DNA of 52,265 nucleotides from Synechococcus sp. AG-670-B23 (GCA_003209165.1 QCSL01000012.1:1-52265); one strand, 5' to 3'; numbered from the stretch's first letter, positions 1-7,293 are shown. The notes: a model not told the origin generated them from the sequence alone. Translations and numbers: made by a program.

Positions 1-623
1 TTGACGTTTTCTCTGAGTATTTTTGCGGAGCGTGGCGCGGCAGTTTTGCCTTATGTGTGTCTTGTTGCCTGTTTACCTTTAAATATAACTTAGACTTTTC
101 ACTATCTATTAGTTTACCTTATCATCTAATGCTTAATCAACCTACCAACTTCACCAGGCTCAGAGGGCAGAGAGGGTTCATCTACAACCTAGAAACCACA
201 CCAGTAACCGTTACCCATAACTGATATGACCAGCTCATCGCATCCCCTCTACAAAACCTGGCACTTGGCACAACAAGGAACATATATATGTCAATAGTAG
301 CTAGAAACAAAAAATCATATTTATAATATTCTTAAAGGCATTTAGAACCTAGTTTTTAGAGACAACGATAACTAAACGGTTAAAGAAAAGATGAATCATG
401 AAATGCTAGAAAATTGTCAAGAAACATGCATCTGATGGCTAGCCAAATGAGTTTTGAATATGTATAAATATCTTCATCTTGATTATATTCAGGCGGTGAT
501 TTCTTAATATAATTTTGGACATAGGGACTAGAAATCATTCCAATCAGAATTATTTACAGGTATATTTAAACGTGGTTGTCTGTTCAAAGTTATGGCAAAA
601 TTAAATGTAGTTCCGATAGATGA
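1..623. other. AT-rich stretch without a recognisable gene
   Basis: No credible coding region was seen on either strand. The sequence is clearly more AT-rich than the host genes at the right end of the window. It lies downstream of the minus-strand fasciclin gene. No strong repeat or terminator was recognised. Confidence 0.5.
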
Positions 624-1151
624 TCACTTCGGCATCAATACAGTATCAATCACGTGGATTGTGCCATTCGTAGCTTCAATATCTGACTTTATAACTGTGG
701 AGTGGTCAATAAAAACCTTTCCATCTTTTGTTTTGATTGTAATTGACTTACCATTAAGTGTTTCAGCACTAGACAACTTGACGACATCTGCAGCTGTTAC
801 ATTTCCAGCAACTACGTGATACGTAAGGATATCAGTCAATTTCTGTTTGCTTGAAGGCTTTAACAACGATGCAACTGTCCCAACAGGAAGCTTTGCGAAG
901 GCCTCATCTGTTGGCGCAAAAACGGTGAAAGGACCTTCGCCCTTAAGTGCTTCTACTAATCCAGCTGCACCAAGCGCTGCCGCTAGGGTTTCAAAGCTGC
1001 CCGCAGAAACAGCCGTGTCAACTATGTCTTTGGAGGGCATGGTGTGATCCTTATCACCCATGTGACCTCCTGCGAAAGCGCTTGTAGAGGTCAACAGGCT
1101 TAGAGACAATGCGGCAGCACCAAAACGAAGCGTGCGATCGAGAACTGACAT
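624..1151 (-). CDS. Secreted fasciclin (FAS1) domain protein
   Basis: 175 aa. An N-terminal signal peptide (hydrophobic [15 protein letters not shown], residues about 13-27) is followed by one FAS1/beta-Ig-H3 domain. The hallmark blocks are visible: [24 protein letters not shown] and, at the C-terminus, [16 protein letters not shown]1 proteins are small exported or surface adhesion-type proteins common in cyanobacteria; the exact role is not known. It is a single gene facing away from the prophage, with no operon partner. The start was chosen because it gives a complete signal peptide. The family call is secure and the function is not. Confidence 0.9.
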   Translation of the reverse strand: MSVLDRTLRFGAAALSLSLLTSTSAFAGGHMGDKDHTMPSKDIVDTAVSAGSFETLAAALGAAGLVEALKGEGPFTVFAPTDEAFAKLPVGTVASLLKPSSKQKLTDILTYHVVAGNVTAADVVKLSSAETLNGKSITIKTKDGKVFIDHSTVIKSDIEATNGTIHVIDTVLMPK

Positions 1152-1226
1152 TTGCGGGAACCAAAGTTCACCAAACTTAACAAGGCGCTTTGGCGTAGCG
1201 TGGGTCTATCGCACCATTGTCCTTAT

Positions 1227-1442
1227 TTATAAGGGAAGCATTGAAGTGAAGTTCACGCTGACTGCGCCATCCTCAATCTTCAGACATTTCTCAATATTCT
1301 TCAGGATAGTGTCTTTTAAGCCTTCCTTGATTTCCTTTGAAGGATGACGACCAGTCATGCCAGCACTAATGTCGTCAGCGAAATCAGAGGCATCCTTTAT
1401 TACAATGTTGACTTTTGACGAATTCTTGATCTGCTCAGTCAA
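1227..1442 (-). CDS. Small hypothetical protein
   Basis: 71 aa, charged, without signal peptide or membrane segment. It is not recognised. The composition (alternating Lys/Asp/Ile with a central HPSKEIKEGLKD stretch) looks protein-like. It lies just upstream of the fasciclin gene on the same strand with a gap of about 75 bases, so co-transcription is possible. Confidence 0.5.
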   Translation of the reverse strand: MTEQIKNSSKVNIVIKDASDFADDISAGMTGRHPSKEIKEGLKDTILKNIEKCLKIEDGAVSVNFTSMLPL

Positions 1443-1595
1443 GTGACTACAAATAGCTTCTACCTTCTTATTGCGTGACTTTAAATCGTTTGTAGAGTCT
1501 GGAGTAAAAGGGAACGATATTTAAAGATTCCTATTAGATAAATTGGGTTTCTGTTTCGACATTGGATTGATAAGGAGACTCAGAGATATAACCCT

Positions 1596-1796
1596 TCACG
1601 AAGTATTGACGCCTAATTTTTTAAGCTTCTTCTGTCTTTCAAGCTCATGCAGCTCATCGATAGTAAGAACAGGACAGCGATTAAGCTTCAAGCTAACATT
1701 CAATCTATTCAAGTAGGTTGAGATAGACATTGAACTGAAGCAAGGAATAGAAAGGCACGAATCGAACCTAACTCCGCTGTATGCGCAGCGTACCAA
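1596..1796 (-). CDS. Possible small hypothetical protein
   Basis: Up to 66 aa. The C-terminal half (TIDELHELERQKKLKKLG) looks like a genuine charged helix, whereas the N-terminal third does not. An internal ATG at 1730 giving 44 aa is an alternative start. No family was recognised and no clear ribosome binding site was seen. It could be a gene remnant in the AT-rich flank. Confidence 0.3.
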   Translation of the reverse strand: MVRCAYSGVRFDSCLSIPCFSSMSISTYLNRLNVSLKLNRCPVLTIDELHELERQKKLKKLGVNTS

Positions 1797-2022
1797 CAGG
1801 AGTTTTACTGTTGACCATACATCCGAAGAAACATTGGATGTGTTGTGGTAATAACAAGGCTCTTTTCTGGAGTAGTCCAGGCTTTGAGTGCTGCACTGCT
1901 TTTTGATCCTGTATTACGAGTTTGAGTTGAGTTTGAGTAAATGCCTCTTCCTATCTGGCACTTGCTCAACAAGGACAGATCGCGTCAAACCTGCGCGGGA
2001 GCACAAGCGAGGTTGTTATCCG

Positions 2023-2051
2023 TTGTCAGGGGGTCAGCTCGGGCGTATAAT
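2023..2051 (+). promoter_or_regulatory. Sigma-70 type promoter for the DUF4278 gene
   Basis: A -35 box TTGTCA at 2023-2028 and a perfect -10 box TATAAT at 2046-2051 are separated by exactly 17 bases. The start codon at 2151 follows about 100 bases later, leaving a leader with a CCTCGC/GCGAGG hairpin near 2087-2102. The promoter lies inside the longer open frame that begins at 1941, which argues against that upstream start. Confidence 0.75.
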
Positions 2052-2150
2052 CTTTCTGTAGCAACAGCTACTAACAACGTTCACCTCGCTTCTGCGAGGC
2101 GCAGATCACCAGGCCAAGGAACGGGGACCTGGATTTCTGAGGAACCACAA

Positions 2151-2252
2151 ATGACCCTGACCTATCGCGGCCAGAAGTACGACCAGCAAAAGGTGGCTAG
2201 CGCTTCCAACAAGCCTGCTCTGACCTATCGCGGCGTTTCCTACGCCAAGTGA
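2151..2252 (+). CDS. DUF4278-type small protein (two TYRG repeats)
   Basis: 33 aa, with two copies of the motif LTYRGxxY (LTYRGQKY near the N-terminus and LTYRGVSY at the C-terminus). This matches the short DUF4278 domain typical of cyanobacteria, whose function is unknown. A consensus promoter lies about 100 bases upstream, GAGG precedes the ATG by about 8 bases, and a strong terminator follows, so it is a self-contained monocistronic gene. It is the last host gene before the prophage. A phage frame at 34998-35111 ends with the same motif. Confidence 0.75.
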   Translation: MTLTYRGQKYDQQKVASASNKPALTYRGVSYAK

Positions 2253-2269
2253 TCAAGGCTTAATCAGAA

Positions 2270-2287
2270 GATCTCAAGCCCCTGCCT
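2270..2287 (+). repeat. 18-bp direct repeat, host-side copy
   Basis: GATCTCAAGCCCCTGCCT is identical to 2623-2640. This copy forms the 5' arm of the terminator after the DUF4278 gene. Confidence 0.75.
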
Positions 2288-2305
2288 TTGGCGGGGGTTT
2301 CTTTT
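2279..2305 (+). terminator. Rho-independent terminator after the DUF4278 gene
   Basis: CCCC-T-GCC / GGC-G-GGGG stem with a TTT loop, followed by TTTCTTTTT. It sits 26 bases after the stop codon. Confidence 0.85.
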
Positions 2306-2309
2306 TGCC

Positions 2310-2520
2310 TGGAGTCGGCATCCTTGAGGTCATCGAACGTGTGACCAAAGGCGACCGGCCTCAGGACCTAACACTTGAGGAGATAGTGGCCCTCTTCAAA
2401 GACTCACTAAAAGGCACTATTCACTAGTAAGTGAGCATCAATTACTAACCCTTATTGAGAATGGAGTAGTAGATGCCAACAGATACAACCCTTCAGTATT
2501 GATCAGGGTTCTTGATCGTT
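2310..2520 (+). pseudogene. Possible degraded coding remnant
   Basis: Two adjacent open stretches in different frames read like one broken gene. One is acidic and helix-like (contains DLTLEEIVALFKDSLKG, ending in a stop near 2427). The other, in another frame, continues with LTLIENGVVDANRYNPSV. No start codon or family could be assigned. It sits between the DUF4278 terminator and the tRNA. Chance open frames are an equally simple explanation. Confidence 0.2.
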
Positions 2521-2525
2521 TGGTA

Positions 2526-2610
2526 TGCGGATGGGGAGACTTGAACTCCCACGATGTTGCCACCACTAGTACCTGAAACTAGCGCGTCTACCAGATTCCG
2601 CCACATCCGC
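2526..2610 (-). tRNA. tRNA-Leu(CAG), reconstituted at attL
   Basis: 85 nt. The acceptor stem GCGGATG/CATCCGC, discriminator A, D-arm with GGTAGAC, anticodon arm CTAGT-TTCAGGT-ACTAG (anticodon CAG), a class II long variable arm and T-arm TTCAAGT are all present. CCA is not encoded in full (TACCA follows). Bases 2567-2610 belong to the att repeat and are interpreted as phage-supplied, whereas 2526-2566 are host. The D-loop carries one extra base compared with the truncated copy at attR and with tRNA-Leu(CAA) at 49610. Upstream (higher coordinates) is phage DNA carrying int in the same direction, so the native promoter is gone. Confidence 0.93.
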
Positions 2611-2615
2611 TGGCG
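2567..2615. repeat. attL core repeat (tRNA-Leu 5' part)
   Basis: 49 bp matching 48082-48129 except for one inserted base at 2594. The exact blocks are 27 bp (2567-2593) and 21 bp (2595-2615). The core runs from the anticodon stem to five bases upstream of the tRNA 5' end. A tyrosine integrase gene lies 91 bp inside it. Confidence 0.93.
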
Positions 2616-2622
2616 CAACAGG

Positions 2623-2640
2623 GATCTCAAGCCCCTGCCT
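2623..2640 (+). repeat. 18-bp direct repeat, phage-side copy
   Basis: It is identical to 2270-2287, located 7 bases inside the attL core. Here the matching 3' stem arm is absent, so it is only half of the host terminator sequence. Confidence 0.75.
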
Positions 2641-2661
2641 GCCAAGAATATAGCAGTTGAT

Positions 2662-2705
2662 GGTCTCTACCCCCCATTTGGCATAGGGGGTAGACGCGGT
2701 AGACC
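2662..2705. promoter_or_regulatory. Hairpin with tandem GGTAGAC repeats between int and tRNA
   Basis: TCTACCCCC (2666-2674) pairs with GGGGGTAGA (2686-2694), and GGTCT/AGACC form an outer stem. GGTAGAC occurs at 2689-2695 and 2698-2704, and the first copy extends to GGTAGACGCG, the same ten bases as the tRNA D-arm. There is no U-run, so it is not a typical terminator. Possible roles are RNA processing between int and the tRNA, or integrase arm binding. Confidence 0.45.
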
Positions 2706-2706
2706 T

Positions 2707-3750
2707 TCAGGCTGCCCTAAAGATCTGCCCGTTGAGGTAAATCGAGCCGTCAGGAAGAACAACAGGTTCACTTGCCGCTGCCTTGGGAGTGGCATCAACA
2801 GGTGAGGGCAGTGATGCCTGAGCATCCATCGCCGCTTGGTTGTCTACGTCGCAATACTTCATTACGACTTCAAAATCCTTCCAGCCACCAACAGCCATCA
2901 GTTCACGAGGCTTCATCGTGCGGCCATACCAAGTTGCCCCAGTTGATCGCAACGACTTCCAAAGCACCTCGTCACCCAACATGCACTTGCGGCGCACGCG
3001 CTCAAAGCGACGAAGCAAGCGCTCACCATCTGGCACGCCACGGCTATTTAACCAATGCTGACCAAACACTTTTTCGTTCGGGTCATCAGCTTCATTAACC
3101 ATGGTTTGGCAGATCTCACGAATGCGTGAATGGATCACTGTTGTGCGTCCTGCCTCTTTGCCTTTGTTCAACAAACCTCTCCGTGGATCACCGCCAATAC
3201 GGATGTAACCCATTTCGAGATCGATGTCTTTGGCACGCAAGCGAAGCAATTCGCTTTGACGAACCATGGTGTAGGCAGAGAACAAGATGGCCTTTGCCAG
3301 GTATGGCATCTCAAAGAAATCGCTGGCAACACGGGCAAGCTTTTCAACTTGCTCTTGCTTAAGCCAGACAACACTTTGAGGTGTTGGTTTTTCCTTAATT
3401 TTGAGGTCAGGCATGTGAACGCTATGTCCACCAGCTTCACGGGTAAAATTAAGCATGGTTGAGCCTGCTGTTATCACCTTGTTAAGTGTGCAGTTACTCA
3501 TGCCTGGGCGTTTGGTTTTTACATCAGCTTTGAGAGCATTCCACCAATAGCCGTTTGCCATGTTGGAGATCGCTTCATTGCGTCCGCAAAAATTGAGAAC
3601 GTGCATGGAGTTGTAGTAGTTCGTCTTAGCCGAAGCCTTGCCGGACCACTTGTGTTCCATGGTGTAGTCGTACATCTGTCCAACAGTGCGAAGCCGAAGT
3701 TTCTTGGAATCCTCGGCCTCTGCTTTGCGAACAGCTCTGCGTGTGGGCAT
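2707..3750 (-). CDS. int: Phage integrase, tyrosine recombinase
   Basis: 347 aa. Site-specific recombinase expected to join attP to tRNA-Leu. The C-terminal catalytic domain shows Arg I in TMVRQSELLRLR (about residue 163), Arg II in WKSLRSTGATW (about 263), the GGW block (about 288) and the nucleophile Tyr in MKYCDV (about 299). The usual His of the HxxR box is Lys here (KSLR) and the following His is Ser. The N-terminal part fits a core-binding domain. A Pro/Ala-rich tail of about 40 residues follows the Tyr. The gene is 91 bp from the attL core and is transcribed toward the tRNA. Int next to the tRNA-derived att site matches the arrangement reported for cyanophage P-SSP7. Confidence 0.93.
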   Translation of the reverse strand: MPTRRAVRKAEAEDSKKLRLRTVGQMYDYTMEHKWSGKASAKTNYYNSMHVLNFCGRNEAISNMANGYWWNALKADVKTKRPGMSNCTLNKVITAGSTMLNFTREAGGHSVHMPDLKIKEKPTPQSVVWLKQEQVEKLARVASDFFEMPYLAKAILFSAYTMVRQSELLRLRAKDIDLEMGYIRIGGDPRRGLLNKGKEAGRTTVIHSRIREICQTMVNEADDPNEKVFGQHWLNSRGVPDGERLLRRFERVRRKCMLGDEVLWKSLRSTGATWYGRTMKPRELMAVGGWKDFEVVMKYCDVDNQAAMDAQASLPSPVDATPKAAASEPVVLPDGSIYLNGQIFRAA

Positions 3751-3814
3751 GGGTCATGCAGCGGTGTGTACTAGGTGAGTATAACACGGTAGACACCAGT
3801 CTACCAACTGCATT
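3751..3814. promoter_or_regulatory. int upstream region with inverted repeat and GTGTGTA motif
   Basis: GGTAGAC (3788-3794) and GTCTACC (3799-3805) form a perfect 7-bp inverted repeat with a 4-base loop. GTGTGTA lies at 3764-3770, between the repeat and the int start codon. Suggested operator, processing hairpin or integrase arm site; not proven. Confidence 0.4.
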
Positions 3815-3979
3815 TTACCCAGGCTCATCTGTGCAGAAGGTGAGTTCAGGAACTGCACACCTTTCCAACCAATCGCCAAGGGTTGCGAGTGCTGCCCCTT
3901 GGTCGTATTGGTCTGTTGAAACGTAGTGCTGAATGCGTTCAACCATGGTCGCGTTGGGTGCTGGTTTGAGGTCGTCCAT
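3815..3979 (-). CDS. Small hypothetical protein between RNAP and int
   Basis: 54 aa. The start codon overlaps the RNAP stop by one base (TAATG), which indicates translational coupling. The protein is acidic and helical (TMVERIQHYV, GAALATLGDWLERC) with no recognised domain. Its position directly before int makes a recombination-related role such as a directionality factor imaginable, but nothing in the sequence shows it. Confidence 0.7.
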   Translation of the reverse strand: MDDLKPAPNATMVERIQHYVSTDQYDQGAALATLGDWLERCAVPELTFCTDEPG

Positions 3980-6306
3980 TAGCAAAAGAAGTAATCGGAT
4001 TCATTCACCAGTTCAATGTCCAAGGTGTTCTTAATTAGGTCGTCAGGTACTTCTACCCCCACCTGATTGGCCCAGTCTTGGAGCACTGGGTGCTTGTACA
4101 TTTCGGCAAAGTGGAGCCTGATCTGTTCAGACATTTCACGCATGTCGCATGAGCGTCCAAGGGTGCAATCATGTATGCACATAAATGGCTTGTCCCAGTA
4201 CGCAAAGGTGTGGTGAATTAAGGCTGCGTCTGCGGCGTGAACCACGTTCGGCGCAAGCGCATTTTTGTGATGTGCCTTGTCAACTTCGGCATCGCCAAGC
4301 TCATGGTCATTTACAAAACAGAAGACTGTTGAGCCCATGAGACGTGTCTTGACTCGCTTTCCTTTTGGCTTGCGGAGGTCTTGTACAACCTCGAAGCCTG
4401 ATGGCGATGTCCAGCAAATGACATCCTGTGTTTCAAGGATTTTTAAAGCTGCGCTTTGCAGCCAGCTCATTGCATTCACTGGGCCAGGAAAGATAGCCGG
4501 AATGGCTTCGTCATAGATGGCATACACAATGTCCGATAGAACGCCAGGCTGAGATAGATCCCTGCCTTGCTCAACCAACTCCCTACGGATGTAGGCACGC
4601 GACGTATTGCGTGAGACTCCATATGGAACTGTCATGCAGGTGCGCTTTGTCACCTTGCGATTCATCCAGGAATCGTGTGGCTCGTCCAGCAAGTTGGCCG
4701 CATATTCAGCAACTGTTTTGTAGCCGTCCATCGGCTTGTCGCCAGGCGTGAGATTCACGAGGCTTCCGGTGCCGTCCAGCGTCATAGCACTGAGGTGCTG
4801 AATGCCGGACTGGGTTGCATCGATGCCCACTGGCAAACCAGAGGTCCATTTGGTTTTCCAGATGCAGCACTTTGCAAACTCGCAGCAGCTCGCCATAAAG
4901 ACCCATGGCTCAGCAGCAACCTCCCACTCGGGAATGGTCCCGATCGGATCGCGTGCAATCCGTTCAATCAGGGAAAAGTTGTCGTATGTCCAATCAATGC
5001 GATCGTCCATTGACATCTTGTCGTTGCCGTATGCGTTGCTGACGTTGAACGCCAGGTAGTACGAATCAACGACACCCTCCTCTGAGAAGTACAGAAGACT
5101 TCGGTCGAAGTCTGTGCCTTGTGGATTGAGAGCGGTGTTGTTGTAGTAGATGCGACCACGGTAGTCCGCAGAAACCACGCAGTAAAACGCGGGTTCATCG
5201 GCATACTTGTTAGCCACATACATCACCTCAGAGGTGCGCCAATTCTTTTGTGCGAGCTGTGCGTTGTGATCCTCAATCTTGCGACGCGCACGCTTGTACT
5301 CCTTTAGTTGTTCTTCTGTTGGGTGCTCACCTGGCGATGCAGGTGGGTCAATGAATTTGTCACAGCAGAATTTACCAATGGAGATTTGGTGCTCTTTGCA
5401 ATGGTTCGCCACCTCCAACACATCACGGTTAATCCGAAGAGCAACGCTCATTAGATTGTTCATCATGCGTAAGGGCAGCTCTCCCTGCTTACATGTACGC
5501 AATGAATGCGACTTGCGAATCACAGGTTGAGACTGCCTAACAATTTCAGTGAGATACCCACCCGGCTCCTCATTGCTATGTGCAATCGGAGGGCACAGCA
5601 TCGGCCACTGACAGAAGGCAACACGCTCAGCCTGGGCAATGATCGTGTCGCGTGCTTGGAGAAACTCAGTGCTGTATTTGATGACAGAGATTTTGCGTAG
5701 CTTGCTGACCTGCTTTGATTCAACAGTCATCCACCCTGTTGATCTCATAAAACAGTCGAGAAGCCAGGCCCCAACACGGTGATGGACTGTTCGACTCCAC
5801 GTCGGCCACTCAATTCCTGCCTTGTTAAACGCACGCTTGAGCACTGTGTTCTTCTGTCTTGTGCCTGTCGAAGGGTGGAAGTAGCGCTCTGTGTCCTTGT
5901 ACAAATCCTTGTTCTCAGACCAGTACCAATCAAGACGCAGTTGATTGTGTACCGATTGAGACATTGGAACCGACACATCCAACAGTTGTGGATGGGATTC
6001 CTTACCAAGGACATCCAACGCTGTCTTTGCTACCAGCAGATACACAACGGCTGCATCTGCTTCTTTGAGCTTTGCGTACACCAACTCTGCATCGACAGCA
6101 GCCTGCCCTTTCCGCAATAGGTGCAGTCTCTCTTCATACAAAACAACAAATGCTGAGGCACTCGCCTTGATCATCACCTGCCCATCGATTGTTGATGATG
6201 CGTATGACTTCTGCTTTGCCTGCAGTGTCTTTCTCCTCAGCGTCTCAATGGCCTCTGTACTGGCCTCCTGTTCGCGTTTGAGCTGGCGTGCAACGTTGTC
6301 AAGCAT
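3979..6306 (-). CDS. T7-type single-subunit DNA-directed RNA polymerase (gp1)
   Basis: 775 aa from ATG 6306. Expected to transcribe the phage middle and late genes from phage-specific promoters. Palm motif A, GIDATQSGIQHL (catalytic Asp about residue 494), motif B, KVTKRTCMTVPYG (about 550), and motif C, MCIHDC (Asp about 711), are all intact, so the enzyme should be active. The length is slightly below T7 RNAP (883 aa), as expected for cyanopodoviruses. An upstream in-frame start at 6423 was rejected because a strong terminator (6320-6343) lies between it and 6306 and the extra residues are unlike RNAP. It is followed by a coupled 54-aa gene and int. Confidence 0.97.
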   Translation of the reverse strand: MLDNVARQLKREQEASTEAIETLRRKTLQAKQKSYASSTIDGQVMIKASASAFVVLYEERLHLLRKGQAAVDAELVYAKLKEADAAVVYLLVAKTALDVLGKESHPQLLDVSVPMSQSVHNQLRLDWYWSENKDLYKDTERYFHPSTGTRQKNTVLKRAFNKAGIEWPTWSRTVHHRVGAWLLDCFMRSTGWMTVESKQVSKLRKISVIKYSTEFLQARDTIIAQAERVAFCQWPMLCPPIAHSNEEPGGYLTEIVRQSQPVIRKSHSLRTCKQGELPLRMMNNLMSVALRINRDVLEVANHCKEHQISIGKFCCDKFIDPPASPGEHPTEEQLKEYKRARRKIEDHNAQLAQKNWRTSEVMYVANKYADEPAFYCVVSADYRGRIYYNNTALNPQGTDFDRSLLYFSEEGVVDSYYLAFNVSNAYGNDKMSMDDRIDWTYDNFSLIERIARDPIGTIPEWEVAAEPWVFMASCCEFAKCCIWKTKWTSGLPVGIDATQSGIQHLSAMTLDGTGSLVNLTPGDKPMDGYKTVAEYAANLLDEPHDSWMNRKVTKRTCMTVPYGVSRNTSRAYIRRELVEQGRDLSQPGVLSDIVYAIYDEAIPAIFPGPVNAMSWLQSAALKILETQDVICWTSPSGFEVVQDLRKPKGKRVKTRLMGSTVFCFVNDHELGDAEVDKAHHKNALAPNVVHAADAALIHHTFAYWDKPFMCIHDCTLGRSCDMREMSEQIRLHFAEMYKHPVLQDWANQVGVEVPDDLIKNTLDIELVNESDYFFC

Positions 6307-6319
6307 CAGTAATAGGTAC

Positions 6320-6343
6320 AAAAAAGCCCCCCTTGCGGAGGGC
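6320..6343 (-). terminator. Rho-independent terminator immediately upstream of RNAP
   Basis: On the minus strand, GCCC-T-CC / GG-G-GGGC with loop GCAA is followed by six T. It ends 14 bases before the RNAP start codon, so early transcripts must read through it or a promoter must lie within or just after it. Confidence 0.8.
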
Positions 6344-6364
6344 ATAATCACGAGGGTGCTAACT

Positions 6365-6395
6365 TTGTGTATGAGGTGTGTTCCTACATACACAA
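6365..6395. promoter_or_regulatory. 9-bp inverted repeat upstream of RNAP
   Basis: TTGTGTATG (6365-6373) and CATACACAA (6387-6395) are perfect inverted repeats around a 13-base spacer containing GGTGTGT. The spacing resembles an operator for a dimeric DNA-binding protein. It lies between the last early gene (6470-6658) and the RNAP terminator. Confidence 0.5.
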
Positions 6396-6469
6396 GAAAA
6401 GAACATCGAGCCAAAGAATGCATGACAATGCAATAAGCAGAGCCAATGGTGGTAGGTATGAACTGATGG

Positions 6470-6658
6470 TCATGCTTTTTCGATGCTATGAATTCGATGT
6501 AAGGGCTTGCACTGTGCTAGTGCTATTTGATAAGCACTTTCCCAACTAGATGCTTGGATCTTGCGGGGCTCTGTGATTTGTCCGCCGTACTTGAAAGAAA
6601 TTAAGTAGTTCTCTCTTAGAGAGGGCGGCAATGAGATGCTGCGACGACTGTGGTGCAT
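6470..6658 (-). CDS. Small early phage protein, hypothetical
   Basis: 62 aa. AGGAG lies five bases before the ATG. The central part (YLISFKYGGQITEPRKIQAS) looks like a two-strand sheet followed by an amphipathic helix, a layout seen in many small phage early proteins. No family is assigned. It overlaps the preceding gene by 43 bases and is the last gene before the RNAP regulatory region. Confidence 0.6.
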   Translation of the reverse strand: MHHSRRSISLPPSLRENYLISFKYGGQITEPRKIQASSWESAYQIALAQCKPLHRIHSIEKA

Positions 6659-6816
6659 GATGGCTCCTGTTGACGTTGCTTAAGTGCGATGAAGTAGCCA
6701 CGCTCAAGGGCAGTGAGAACGGGGTTGGGTTCATTGAGTTGCCTTTGAGCGTTATTGCGTGCGCGTTCGCAGTTGGCTGCGATCGTCGATGTACCGATGT
6801 AGCGACCTCCAGTCAT
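6616..6816 (-). CDS. Small early phage protein, hypothetical
   Basis: 66 aa. Its start overlaps the stop of the preceding gene in an ATGA arrangement, which supports it as a real gene. The N-terminal half is rich in Arg/Asn/Gln (ANCERARNNAQRQL) and followed by TALERGYFIALKQ. The C-terminal 25 residues overlap the next gene in another frame. No family was recognised. Confidence 0.5.
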   Translation of the reverse strand: MTGGRYIGTSTIAANCERARNNAQRQLNEPNPVLTALERGYFIALKQRQQEPSCTTVVAASHCRPL

Positions 6817-6965
6817 GCCTTTGCACCTGCAAAGGGCTGAATGTCGTTGTCGATCAAGTAATCAGTGATGAGTTCGTACGCATCACCTAGATCGGCTTGT
6901 GCTTGCTCGTCGCCGTCCAAAGAAAGGACGAGGTTGACCATCAGTGAGATCTGGAAGTCAGTCAT
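6813..6965 (-). CDS. Small acidic early phage protein
   Basis: 50 aa, strongly acidic and helical (LSLDGDEQAQADLGDAYELI). It overlaps the DUF7249-type gene upstream by four bases (ATGA) and the next gene by four, so it is part of a tightly packed early operon. An acidic protein of this size could be a host-enzyme inhibitor or DNA mimic, as many early phage proteins are, but there is no direct evidence. Confidence 0.6.
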   Translation of the reverse strand: MTDFQISLMVNLVLSLDGDEQAQADLGDAYELITDYLIDNDIQPFAGAKA

Positions 6966-7225
6966 TTGCGTGCAAGCCACCAAAAGTTTTTGTTGATGTT
7001 GTCGGTGTCAACCTTTTGATCTGCGTAATACACGCCATCAGGAGTGCAAAGCACGTTGACGGTCTTCAAGAACTTTTTAAAAGCTGTGAAGTTTTCGCAT
7101 TTGGCAGCGATGGAGTTGAGTGTTGCATCGTTGCTAATCCAAAGAGCGACGTTCCATGTCTGATAGTTGGTCCAGCCGTTGTAAAGCTGGCTAACTGCTG
7201 CCTTGTCGAGTTCGGCGGTAATCAT
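6962..7225 (-). CDS. DUF7249-like phage protein (NGWTNYQTWNVALW motif)
   Basis: 87 aa. The signature NGWTNYQTWNVALWISND at residues about 16-33 is widely shared among phage early proteins of unknown function. The C-terminal half contains FTAFKKFLKTV and ends FWWLARK. It is the first gene of a four-gene run with overlapping starts and stops. A 100-base gap with repeated motifs lies upstream. Confidence 0.75.
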   Translation of the reverse strand: MITAELDKAAVSQLYNGWTNYQTWNVALWISNDATLNSIAAKCENFTAFKKFLKTVNVLCTPDGVYYADQKVDTDNINKNFWWLARK

Positions 7226-7293
7226 GTGTGGTGCGAAGTCGATGGTGGAATTGATGGCTTGGGAGCGTTAGATCCCTCGCCATGGGCACAAGC

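Noticed and set aside
1941-2252. A 103-aa protein starting at 1941
   Set aside because: A consensus promoter lies inside the frame at 2023-2051, and only the last 33 codons show a known motif, so the start at 2151 is preferred.
2772-3462. Several + strand open frames opposite int
   Set aside because: Their composition is that of the complement of int; no start signals or domains were seen.
6307-6423. N-terminal extension of the RNA polymerase
   Set aside because: A strong terminator lies within it and the residues do not resemble RNAP.
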